A stretch of 48,254 nt of DNA from an uncultured Verrucomicrobiales bacterium. GTDB taxonomy: Bacteria > Verrucomicrobiota > Verrucomicrobiia > Limisphaerales > UBA1100. Numbering within the stretch: the stretch's first letter is position 1; the number at the start of each line of letters is the position of its first letter. A program made the position numbers and the translations under genes. Positions 41,879-48,254 of the stretch are shown here, piece by piece. The notes beneath the pieces are model-generated. The model did not search any database, was not told the DNA's origin, and saw nothing but the letters and a program-made list of their open reading frames with translations. The stretch lies in contig CAJWKQ010000003.1 of assembly GCA_913041895.1 (NCBI GenBank), positions 1 through 48,254 of the forward strand, read 5' to 3'.

Positions 41879-43197
41879 GCACTGTTTCATCCGACCGACC
41901 ACTAGGATTCTGGTCCGCCACTGCAGCGGTAGTGGCGACCATGATTGGTGCCGGAATTTTCGGAGCTACCGGCGGCTTTGCCTACACACTTGAAACTGAT
42001 GCCAATGTCCTGTTGGTTTGGCTTTTCTGCGGTCTACTCGCTCTGACGGGTGCGCTTTCTCTCGGGGAGCTGGGCTCCATGTATCCGCGAAGCGGTGGCT
42101 GCTACGCCTATAACCGTCACATTTATGGAGAAACCGCCGGTTACCTCAGCGGGGTACTAAGTTGGTTTCTGGCCTTTGTTGGAGCCCTGGCATACATCAC
42201 GTTATTATTGGGATATCACATACAACAATTCGTCCCAAGCCTTCCGCCAGCGGCTTCAGCAAGTATTGCCACTATAATTTTAACTGCCATTCATTGTTTC
42301 GGGTTTCGTGAGGGAAATTGGATGAACAATGCTTTCACCATTTTTAAGATCGGAGTTATCTTGTCATTTATTGTCGCGGGTTTCTACGTGCCATCCCAAG
42401 CAGAGCTAAGTACCTCCATCGATTTCCATATCATTATTTCCAAGCCATTCGCTTCTGCCATGATTTCTGCAAGCTTTGCCTATCTAGGCTGGGAAACGGC
42501 CACTTGGATAGCGGGAGATTTGCGCGACCCACAAAAAACCCTGCATCGCTCGTTAATCGCAGGCACCGCTTTTGTTACCTCCCTCTATTTATTGCTTAAC
42601 ATCGTATTCCTTCGGGCCCAATCAGTAACTTCTATGGAGGGAGCAATCGATGGAATTGGATTGCACGCAGCTCAACGGCTATTTAGTGGTAATGTAAGTA
42701 CTTGGTTTAATTGCATGATCATCGTCGTGCTAATTTCCTCCACCAGCACCATCCTGATGGTAGGGGCCAGACTCCTCGCAACCATGGCAAAAGATGGGCA
42801 ATTGCCTCATTCTTTGACCAAAACCAACTCTCGCAAAGCTCCGACTACTGCACTTCTCATTCAGGGTGGTCTTACCATTATTTTTGTCTGGGCAGCCAGC
42901 TCTCATGGCAATGCCGATAGTGTGCTGGTTTTAATCGGCATACCGACAACCATCATTATGGCGAGTGCAGTAGCTGGCGTTATGATTCTGCGTCATCGTG
43001 AGCCAGATACTGAGAGACCATTCCACACACCTCTTTACCCGCTTCCTCCCATCTTATTTCTAGGACTATCGCTTTGGATGCTTGTATCGACATTACAATA
43101 CAAATGGCAGGCCTCTCTTGGCTCAATAGCCTTGGTTCTCGTGGTCTGGGCATTGAAGCCACTTTTGCGTTCTTCCAATCCAATCGAGGATAATTGA
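41875..43197 (+). CDS. APC-superfamily amino acid permease
   Basis: This 440-residue protein has about 12 hydrophobic helices. Its N-terminal substrate motif is GAGIFGATGGFAYTLETDANVL, and LGELGSMYPRSGGCYAYNRHIYGE is typical of APC amino acid/polyamine transporters. It imports or exchanges an amino acid or amine; the substrate is not readable. The track opens at 41800, inside the zinc-ribbon gene. The GTG at 41875 is preferred, because it overlaps the preceding stop as GTGA and gives a normal N-terminus (MSTVSSDRPLGFW). This makes it part of the SPFH/YdjG-like operon, which is notable since transporter partners of such SPFH pairs are not usual. Confidence 0.9.
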   Translation: MSTVSSDRPLGFWSATAAVVATMIGAGIFGATGGFAYTLETDANVLLVWLFCGLLALTGALSLGELGSMYPRSGGCYAYNRHIYGETAGYLSGVLSWFLAFVGALAYITLLLGYHIQQFVPSLPPAASASIATIILTAIHCFGFREGNWMNNAFTIFKIGVILSFIVAGFYVPSQAELSTSIDFHIIISKPFASAMISASFAYLGWETATWIAGDLRDPQKTLHRSLIAGTAFVTSLYLLLNIVFLRAQSVTSMEGAIDGIGLHAAQRLFSGNVSTWFNCMIIVVLISSTSTILMVGARLLATMAKDGQLPHSLTKTNSRKAPTTALLIQGGLTIIFVWAASSHGNADSVLVLIGIPTTIIMASAVAGVMILRHREPDTERPFHTPLYPLPPILFLGLSLWMLVSTLQYKWQASLGSIALVLVVWALKPLLRSSNPIEDN

Positions 43198-43234
43198 ACC
43201 TGACATTTAGCTCCCATACCTTATCCTTCTCGTC

Positions 43235-45061
43235 GTGCGTCCTTATCTAGTTATCATTTTTATCAGTGTGCTATTTTCAGCAGGTGCCGTAGATTTCAAG
43301 AAGGACATTCAACCTCTATTGAAGAACAAATGTTCAAGATGCCACTCCGGTCACGAGGCCAAGGGCGATTTTTCAATTAACACACGCGATTCTTTGTTAA
43401 AAGCCGCCAAGCCCGGAGACAGTGGCAGTAGTTTACTGTTTCAGCTCATCACCTCAAAAGATCCTGAAGAGCGGATGCCTTCTAAGGGAGAAGCTCTCAC
43501 TCCAAAGCAAGTCGCAATGGTGAAAACGTGGATTGATGAGGGGATAGTCTGGCCTAAAGATTACAGTTTTGCCCAGTGGCGCAAGGCTCCGCTTGCTCCA
43601 CGCACAGTCAAACTACCCCCTGTAAAGAATGGTCTCAAGAATCCCGTTGATCGTTTGCTCCAGTCTTATTTTAACAAGAAGGGTGTGAAACAATGGAAAC
43701 TCGTAGACGACCGAATTTTTCTCAGGCGAGCTTATCTTGACCTTATCGGTCTTCTTCCAACCCCTGATCAGTACCGTTCCTTCTCAGAAGATAGGGACTC
43801 TGCCAAATATGAAAAGGTGGTGGATGCCCTTTTAGCCAATGATGAACACTACATGCAGCACTGGATTTCATTCTGGAACGATGCCTTTCGCAACAGCTAC
43901 ACCCGGCAATACCACGGCGGAAATAAATACCGCTTAACCAACTGGCTTAAAACTTCACTTAAGGCCAATAAACCTTATGACAAATTTGCTCACGAGTTAA
44001 TCAGTCCCAACTCCGGTGAACAAGCCGCTTTCATTGACGGAATAAAATGGAGGGGAACCGTTAATTCCTCACAGGTTGTGGAGATGCAGGCAGCTCAAAA
44101 CGTTGCTCAGGTTTTTCTGGGGCTAAATCTGAAGTGTGCTTCCTGTCATGATAGTTTTATCAATAGTTGGACTCTCGACCAGTCCTATGCTTTCGCCTCG
44201 GTCTTCGCCAATGCGCCCATGGAAAAACATCGCTGTGACAAGCCGACTGGCAACAAGGTATCTGCAGGATTCCTTTACCCTGAGCTTGGTAAAGTGGACC
44301 CCAAGGCCTCGCGTAAGGTTCGGTTGAAGCAGTTGGCCGATCTCATGACAAAAAAAGAAAATGGCCGATTCTCACGAGTCATCGTGAATCGATTATGGGC
44401 TTCCTTTTTCGGCAGAGGCTTGGTGGACCCTGTAGATGAAATGGATAACGAACCGTGGAGCTCCGACCTTCTCGACTGGTTGGCCCAAGATTTCGCCTCA
44501 AACGGACACGACTTAAAACGGACCATGCGATTACTAGCCACATCACAAGCCTACCGCTTAGCCTCTGTGAATCCCACTCCCAACCAGAAACCGAAAGACT
44601 ATACCTTTAAAGGGCCTCTCACAAAGCGTCTGCGTGCTGAGCAGCTACTTGACGGTCTCGAGCAGCTTGGAGAAGCGGCTTCCCCTCCTCCTAACCGCCT
44701 GGCCTTCAAGCGCCACGGCCTACGTAATCTGGATCGACTCATGCGAATCCTCGGACGCCCCAAGCGCGACCAAGTGGCAACCTCACGCGACCCTCAGCCA
44801 ACCACTTTGCAAGCATTAGAGTTAAGTAACGGCGAGATCATGCATAAAGCCGTGCAAAGGGTTGGAGCAAAATGGGCCTCAGGCAAAAGAACAACAGATC
44901 AATTAATTGAGGATCTGTTTCAAAATGCATTTCTGCGCCGGCCAACCCAGAAGGAGAAAATGCTCGCTGCAAGCTTGCTTGAAGCAAAACCGAGCAACGC
45001 TACGGTCTCAGACCTTGTCTGGGCAATTATTCTACAACCTGAATTCCAACTAATACATTGA
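43235..45061 (+). CDS. Planctomycete-type cytochrome c / DUF1549 / DUF1553 protein
   Basis: This 608-residue protein has a signal peptide (LVIIFISVLFSAGAV) and then a planctomycete-type cytochrome domain with heme motif CSRCH (FKKDIQPLLKNKCSRCHSGH). DUF1549 follows (residues about 135-330, with LRRAYLDLIGLLPTPDQYRSF and a second CASCHDSF motif), and DUF1553 (about 370-600, ending LQPEFQLIH). These proteins are typical of Planctomycetes and Verrucomicrobia and lie next to DUF1501 genes, as here. They are thought to be secreted and take part in breakdown of complex polysaccharides, but their reaction is not established. It is a short member of the family. The start is GTG 43235 and the gap to the DUF1501 gene is 4 bases. 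Confidence 0.93.
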   Translation: MRPYLVIIFISVLFSAGAVDFKKDIQPLLKNKCSRCHSGHEAKGDFSINTRDSLLKAAKPGDSGSSLLFQLITSKDPEERMPSKGEALTPKQVAMVKTWIDEGIVWPKDYSFAQWRKAPLAPRTVKLPPVKNGLKNPVDRLLQSYFNKKGVKQWKLVDDRIFLRRAYLDLIGLLPTPDQYRSFSEDRDSAKYEKVVDALLANDEHYMQHWISFWNDAFRNSYTRQYHGGNKYRLTNWLKTSLKANKPYDKFAHELISPNSGEQAAFIDGIKWRGTVNSSQVVEMQAAQNVAQVFLGLNLKCASCHDSFINSWTLDQSYAFASVFANAPMEKHRCDKPTGNKVSAGFLYPELGKVDPKASRKVRLKQLADLMTKKENGRFSRVIVNRLWASFFGRGLVDPVDEMDNEPWSSDLLDWLAQDFASNGHDLKRTMRLLATSQAYRLASVNPTPNQKPKDYTFKGPLTKRLRAEQLLDGLEQLGEAASPPPNRLAFKRHGLRNLDRLMRILGRPKRDQVATSRDPQPTTLQALELSNGEIMHKAVQRVGAKWASGKRTTDQLIEDLFQNAFLRRPTQKEKMLAASLLEAKPSNATVSDLVWAIILQPEFQLIH

Positions 45062-45065
45062 ATCA

Positions 45066-46490
45066 ATGAATAACAGACGCGAATTCCTCAAGACCGCCTC
45101 ATCCGCCACCCTTGCTGCCTTGGCTGCAGGTGCTCCAAATGTAACAGCTGATTCTGCGCCCCGTTCCGAGTGGCCCACTCCAAAGGCTGATTCTATCATT
45201 CTCTTATGGATGGCAGGCGGAATGGCTGCTCCTGATACCTTCGACCCGAAGCGCTACGTTCCCTTCGATGTAGGCGTCCCGCTGGAAAAAATTATCAGCA
45301 CCTTCCCTGCAATAGATACCAATGTGGATGGCATCAAAATTACGGAGGGGCTGGAAAATGTCGCAAAGGTTATGGATCGGGGCACTTTAATCAGAACCCA
45401 CAAGGTGGCTGATCTGGGGCATATTCTACATAGCCGTCATCAATACCACTGGCACACTGGCTACGAACCTCCTATCACAGTCGCTGCGCCACACATTGGC
45501 TCATGGGTTGCCAAAAGCCTCGGGCCACGCAACCCCGCTATCCCTCCTTTTATCGATGTGGGACAAGTGATGAGTGCAGGAGGGGAAACAGAAGCTCTTA
45601 AAGCCTTTCACACCGCCGGATTCCTTGGTAGCGAACATGGGCCATTCATGATTCCTAATCCAGATCTTGCAGCGAAGGCGGTCCAGCCTCCCGCAGGAAT
45701 GGATGCAGGACGTTTTAGTAACAGATACAAAGCCTTTAAAAAGCTGGCCGAAAGCTCCCCCATAGCTCGACATGGATCTTCTTACCAACGGGATTCCTTG
45801 CTTCGTTCAATGGAAAATGCGTACCGAATCCTGAATGACAAGAAAGCAGCCAGTGCCTTTGATATCTCTTTGGAGGAAAAAGATAGCTTCGCCAAATACA
45901 ACACAGGAGAATTCGGGCGCGGATGCCTATTAGCCCGGCGCTTGGTCGAGGCAGGGGCACGCTTCATAGAAGTCACCACTGGTTATTATCCCTTTAAGAA
46001 ATGGGATACTCACGAGAATGGGCATACCACGGTGCGCCAAATGAAAAGGGAAATCGATCAGCCTATCGCCCAATTGATCCTCGACCTTGAGACTCGCGGC
46101 CTGCTAGACCGAACTCTGGTTGTGTTGGCCAGCGAGTTTAGTCGTGACATGATCATTGAGGGTGTGCCAGGCAGTTCAGCTCGGGATCAGTCTCGAGCCA
46201 AGACTGACGTCCTTAAAGAAATGAAACATTATGGACAACATCGCCATTTCACTGGCTCAGGCTCTGTCCTTATGTTTGGCGGTGGCATCAAGAGAGGATT
46301 CCTGTATGGCGAAACCGCCGAGGAAAGACCTCTGCTGTCAGTGAAAAACCCGGTTACTATCCCTGATTTGCACGCAACAATATTTCATGCTCTTGGCATA
46401 CCTGCAGATCATAATTATGAAATCGAAAAGCGCCCCTTCTATCTGACTAAAGACGGTAAGGGAAAGCCCATACCAGCCCTTTTTGCCTAA
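45066..46490 (+). CDS. Tat-exported DUF1501 protein
   Basis: This 474-residue protein has a twin-arginine signal (NNRREFLKTASSATLAALAAG) and a DUF1501 domain of the alkaline-phosphatase/sulfatase-like fold: SIILLWMAGGMAAPDTFDPK, THKVADLGHILHSRHQYHWH, RGCLLARRLVEAGARFIEVT and LASEFSRD. DUF1501 genes almost always sit beside PSCyt/DUF1549/DUF1553 genes, and the two products are likely partners outside the cytoplasm. It starts 4 bases after its partner. The nagA gene follows 41 bases downstream, so all three may be one transcript. The substrate is unknown; a role on sulfated or amino sugars would suit the neighbours but is inference. Confidence 0.93.
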   Translation: MNNRREFLKTASSATLAALAAGAPNVTADSAPRSEWPTPKADSIILLWMAGGMAAPDTFDPKRYVPFDVGVPLEKIISTFPAIDTNVDGIKITEGLENVAKVMDRGTLIRTHKVADLGHILHSRHQYHWHTGYEPPITVAAPHIGSWVAKSLGPRNPAIPPFIDVGQVMSAGGETEALKAFHTAGFLGSEHGPFMIPNPDLAAKAVQPPAGMDAGRFSNRYKAFKKLAESSPIARHGSSYQRDSLLRSMENAYRILNDKKAASAFDISLEEKDSFAKYNTGEFGRGCLLARRLVEAGARFIEVTTGYYPFKKWDTHENGHTTVRQMKREIDQPIAQLILDLETRGLLDRTLVVLASEFSRDMIIEGVPGSSARDQSRAKTDVLKEMKHYGQHRHFTGSGSVLMFGGGIKRGFLYGETAEERPLLSVKNPVTIPDLHATIFHALGIPADHNYEIEKRPFYLTKDGKGKPIPALFA

Positions 46491-46531
46491 ATCCTTGCTT
46501 AGGCTCTCCCTAGTCCTGCATTCTTCCGTCC

Positions 46532-47698
46532 ATGGAAATCACTAACGCTCGGCTAATCCTGCCTGATTCAATTGAGCGCGGATCCCTAAGCATTCGTAAC
46601 GGGCGAATCCAAAAAATTTCCAAAAGCGCCAGAGCAGCTACTAAAGCAAACGTTGAATGTATAAATCTACGGGGTGGATTCCTTGCTCCCGGCTTTGTTG
46701 ATATTCATATACATGGAGCACTTGGCCGTGACACCATGGAAGCTGACCCGGACGCTTTTCGACAGATCACCGAGTTTCACCTTAAGGGAGGCACTACTTC
46801 TCTCACCTTGACCACACTTTCTGCTTCGCAGAAAGATATCCTTAAAACGCTCAAAGCCATTAAGCCATTTCATAATAAATCCATGGGCGGATCACGCATC
46901 GTGGGTGTACATGTCGAAGGCCCGTTTATTAATAAAGTCCGTGCAGGGGCCCAGAACCCGGATTACTGCCGTAATCCAACTGCCAAAGAGTGGGGACCTA
47001 TACTAAAATACGGTAAACTTATCACTCAAATGACCCTAGCCCCTGAATTGCCGCGGGCGAATACCTTGATAAAGGCCCTGCGTAAAAACGGCTCCATTGC
47101 CAGTGGAGGACACACAGACGCAGTGGAAAAAGATTTGTTTCCAGCACTTAAATCCGGCCTAAACCAAAGCACTCACACCTTCAATGCCATGAGTGGGCTG
47201 GTTAAAAAAGGACCTTATCGCTCAGCCGGAATGCTGGAATTCGCGTTGGCTCATGATGCCATTACCTGTGAACTGATTGCCGATGGACAACACGTGCCGC
47301 CTGTCCTAATGCGCATGTTATTTAATGCTAAACCTCGTGATAAAGTCGTCATTATTACCGATGCCACCAAGGGCGCCGGGTTAAGAACAGGCACAAAATT
47401 TGAAATGTATGGTGTTGCCGCACGAGTCACTAAAACGACTGCAGAAGTCGTGGACGGACGAGGCCTGGCTGGAAGCACACTAACGATGATTCGTGCGGTA
47501 CAAACCGCTGTCGAGCAAGCCAATGTCCCGCTGGTTGATGCAGTCTATATGTCTACCCTCAATCCCGCTCGACAAATTGGAAGGGCAAAAGAATTCGGCT
47601 CGCTGAAAAAGGGGAAGAGAGCTGATCTGGTTTGGTTTGATAATAAATTCAAAGTCAAGGGTGTGTGGCTCGAAGGCAAGATGCTCCACAGAGCTTAG
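46532..47698 (+). CDS. nagA: N-acetylglucosamine-6-phosphate deacetylase
   Basis: This 388-residue protein is NagA, an amidohydrolase that removes acetate from GlcNAc-6-phosphate. It has GFVDIHIHGALGRDTME (metal-binding HxH region), VHVEGPFINKVRAGAQ with the metal-binding Glu, SGGHTDA, STHTFNAMSGL and the catalytic Asp in IITDATKGAG. It acts in the cytoplasm in amino sugar recycling or use. It follows the PSCyt/DUF1501 pair in the same direction, so that pair may feed amino sugars from an external polymer. nagB and a GlcNAc transporter are not in the window. ATG 46532 gives the natural N-terminus (MEITNARLILPD). Confidence 0.95.
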   Translation: MEITNARLILPDSIERGSLSIRNGRIQKISKSARAATKANVECINLRGGFLAPGFVDIHIHGALGRDTMEADPDAFRQITEFHLKGGTTSLTLTTLSASQKDILKTLKAIKPFHNKSMGGSRIVGVHVEGPFINKVRAGAQNPDYCRNPTAKEWGPILKYGKLITQMTLAPELPRANTLIKALRKNGSIASGGHTDAVEKDLFPALKSGLNQSTHTFNAMSGLVKKGPYRSAGMLEFALAHDAITCELIADGQHVPPVLMRMLFNAKPRDKVVIITDATKGAGLRTGTKFEMYGVAARVTKTTAEVVDGRGLAGSTLTMIRAVQTAVEQANVPLVDAVYMSTLNPARQIGRAKEFGSLKKGKRADLVWFDNKFKVKGVWLEGKMLHRA

Positions 47699-47735
47699 CA
47701 GGCTGTTCTAAAGAAATGATGGGCAGGAAAAAGAT

Positions 47736-47812
47736 TGGCACCCCTGAGAGGATTTGAACCTCCGACCAATTGTTTAGGAAACAACTGCTCTATCCAACTG
47801 AGCTACAGGGGC
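47736..47812 (-). tRNA. tRNA-Arg, anticodon CCT, CCA encoded
   Basis: The minus strand folds into a complete cloverleaf. Acceptor GCCCCTG pairs with CAGGGGT (one G-T pair), the D stem is GCTC/GAGC, the anticodon stem is GTTGT/ACAAT around TTCCTAA, and the T arm is GGAGG-TTCAAAT-CCTCT. The anticodon is CCT, which reads the arginine codon AGG. The discriminator is G and the 3' CCA is encoded. A short T run (CTTTTT) follows and may end transcription. Confidence 0.95.
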
Positions 47813-47818
47813 AAGAGC

Positions 47819-47847
47819 ATTGTGCCCCCCGAAGAGTTTGGCTGCAA
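47819..47847 (-). promoter_or_regulatory. Possible promoter of tRNA-Arg
   Basis: On the minus strand TTGCAG and CACAAT are spaced by 17 bases, and CACAAT ends 6 bases before the tRNA 5' end. Neither box is strong, so this is only a candidate. Confidence 0.35.
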
Positions 47848-47951
47848 GCTCCTGAACCAGACAGTTACTTAAAGGCCGTAGAAAGCGTTTGTTTATTATT
47901 GGTCACTGGTTTAATATGGTTTTATTCACTTTCTGCAATCCCTAGAAGTCA

Positions 47952-47968
47952 GAGTGCATATTGCACTC
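47952..47968. promoter_or_regulatory. Operator-like inverted repeat upstream of the last gene
   Basis: GAGTGCA and TGCACTC form a perfect 7-3-7 inverted repeat. A TTGACG element lies 17 bases further on (47986-47991) and the GTG of the next gene at 48039. The symmetry and place suit a binding site for a dimeric repressor or activator; no regulator gene is in the window. Confidence 0.45.
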
Positions 47969-48007
47969 CCGAAAATGATGGGGTCTTGACGATTGATTCG
48001 AGTATGT

Positions 48008-48031
48008 TAGCCTAGAAGGCTAGCCTTTTTT
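48008..48031 (+). terminator. Weak terminator-like hairpin in the leader of the last gene
   Basis: TAGCC and GGCTA form a short stem around TAGAA, followed 3 bases later by six T residues. It lies just before GTG 48039. It could act as an attenuator or be chance, since the stem is only 5 bp. Confidence 0.25.
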
Positions 48032-48038
48032 ACACGTT

Positions 48039-48254
48039 GTGAAACCTGTGTCTGTAGACAACGGGCGGGTGGGTTCCTCTCGTCCTTTTACCAAGTATTA
48101 TCTACTTTTAGTGGGAATAGTGGTGCTTCAGTTTACCGGAGGAGACAGCCGTACCCGGGACCGAGAACAACGCTTGAGGGAGGCGCAGGAGGCTCCGGTC
48201 AAGGTGAGCGCAAGGGAGCGTGCCCTCAACCGGCATGAGGAGGGGACCAGTCGT
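48039..48254 (+). CDS. Start of an unidentified membrane-anchored protein (partial)
   Basis: From GTG 48039 the frame is open to the window edge (72 codons). The product begins MKPVSVDNGRVGSSRPF and has one hydrophobic helix (YYLLLVGIVVLQFTGG). A strongly charged stretch rich in Arg and Glu (SRTRDREQRLREAQE) follows, likely helical. A short N-terminal segment followed by one helix suggests an anchor with the main part outside the membrane. No family can be named from this fragment. The gene is missing from the ORF track because it has no stop in the window. The GTG start is a guess; it lacks a clear Shine-Dalgarno site. Confidence 0.5.
   Translation, partial: MKPVSVDNGRVGSSRPFTKYYLLLVGIVVLQFTGGDSRTRDREQRLREAQEAPVKVSARERALNRHEEGTSR

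Noticed and set aside
47770-48015. Plus-strand 81-residue ORF
   Set aside because: It overlaps the tRNA-Arg gene and the operator-like repeat and has no RBS or homology.
1-48254. CRISPR arrays, insertion sequences, prophage, rRNA, riboswitches
   Set aside because: No regular direct-repeat array, transposase, integrase, ribosomal RNA or recognisable riboswitch core was seen. The only tandem repeat is coding.

Overview
ORGANISM. The gene content points to a member of the Verrucomicrobiota, possibly a Pedosphaera/Limisphaerales-like lineage; no marker gene was searched, so this is inference. The signs are a planctomycete-type cytochrome/DUF1549/DUF1553 gene next to a Tat-exported DUF1501 gene, a DUF1080 protein, a Tat-exported Gfo/Idh/MocA oxidoreductase, an FG-GAP repeat protein, a prepilin-type DUF1559 (H-X9-DG) fragment, GYF_2 domain proteins and an extreme Lys/Ala/Pro histone-like protein. 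Base composition is near 50% GC. Good Shine-Dalgarno sites are rare and GTG/TTG starts are frequent. There are no phage, IS or CRISPR features, so this is a normal chromosomal segment.

LAYOUT. 1-132: end of a DUF1559 gene. 180-1700: YifB/ComM-type ATPase. 1847-4621: tight three-gene operon of a YiiX-like cysteine hydrolase, an ATP-grasp ligase and a membrane-anchored peptidase C26. 7542-4629 (minus): PolB-type exonuclease, PAP2 phosphatase, alanine dehydrogenase. 7974-7645 (minus): histone-like repeat protein with a structured leader, a near-perfect RBS and a strong terminator. 8162-10702: mutS. 14113-10695 (minus): prmC, murA and two zinc-ribbon proteins. 14209-15540: LysM and PepSY-like membrane proteins. 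16653-15541 (minus): cysteine desulfurase, divergent from 16747-20251, which encodes a GcvH-like lipoyl carrier, a G3E GTPase, an HdrA-N-like iron-sulfur protein, a ferredoxin and a DUF1080 protein. 24546-20277 (minus): VIT/VWA protein followed by a chagasin-like (I42) protein. 24649-25950: FG-GAP protein. 26072-28714: DUF116/polyprenyl synthase fusion and a prenyltransferase-repeat protein. 30242-28764 (minus): sodium symporter. 30368-32703: Gfo/Idh oxidoreductase, terminator, ApbE. 34718-32700 (minus): UvrD/PcrA helicase. 34826-37039: YwqK-like small protein and MsbA-like ABC exporter. 39183-37036 (minus): Aas-type acyltransferase/acyl-ACP synthetase. 39346-43197: SPFH/GYF_2 protein, GYF_2/zinc-ribbon membrane protein, APC permease. 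43235-47698: PSCyt/DUF1549/DUF1553, DUF1501 and NagA. 47812-47736 (minus): tRNA-Arg(CCT). 48039-end: start of an unidentified membrane protein.

HOW IT FITS TOGETHER. Several pieces are routine housekeeping (mutS, murA, prmC, ald, uvrD, aas, nagA). The most unusual piece is 15541-19647. A stand-alone GcvH-like protein that keeps the lipoyl lysine, a CobW-type GTPase, a free-standing HdrA N-terminal-like protein and a two-cluster ferredoxin form one gene run, divergent from a cysteine desulfurase. No other glycine-cleavage gene is in the window. This looks like a lipoyl-linked iron-sulfur redox or sulfur-handling module, conceptually related to the sHdr/LbpA systems but differently built. Secondary candidates are the DUF116-polyprenyl synthase plus prenyltransferase pair, the VIT-VWA/chagasin pair, the ATP-grasp/C26/YiiX operon, and the SPFH/zinc-ribbon pair that recalls Bacillus YdjI/YdjG.

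No stretch above about 300 bases lacks a gene. The longest gap is 47813-48038, which holds an operator-like inverted repeat.
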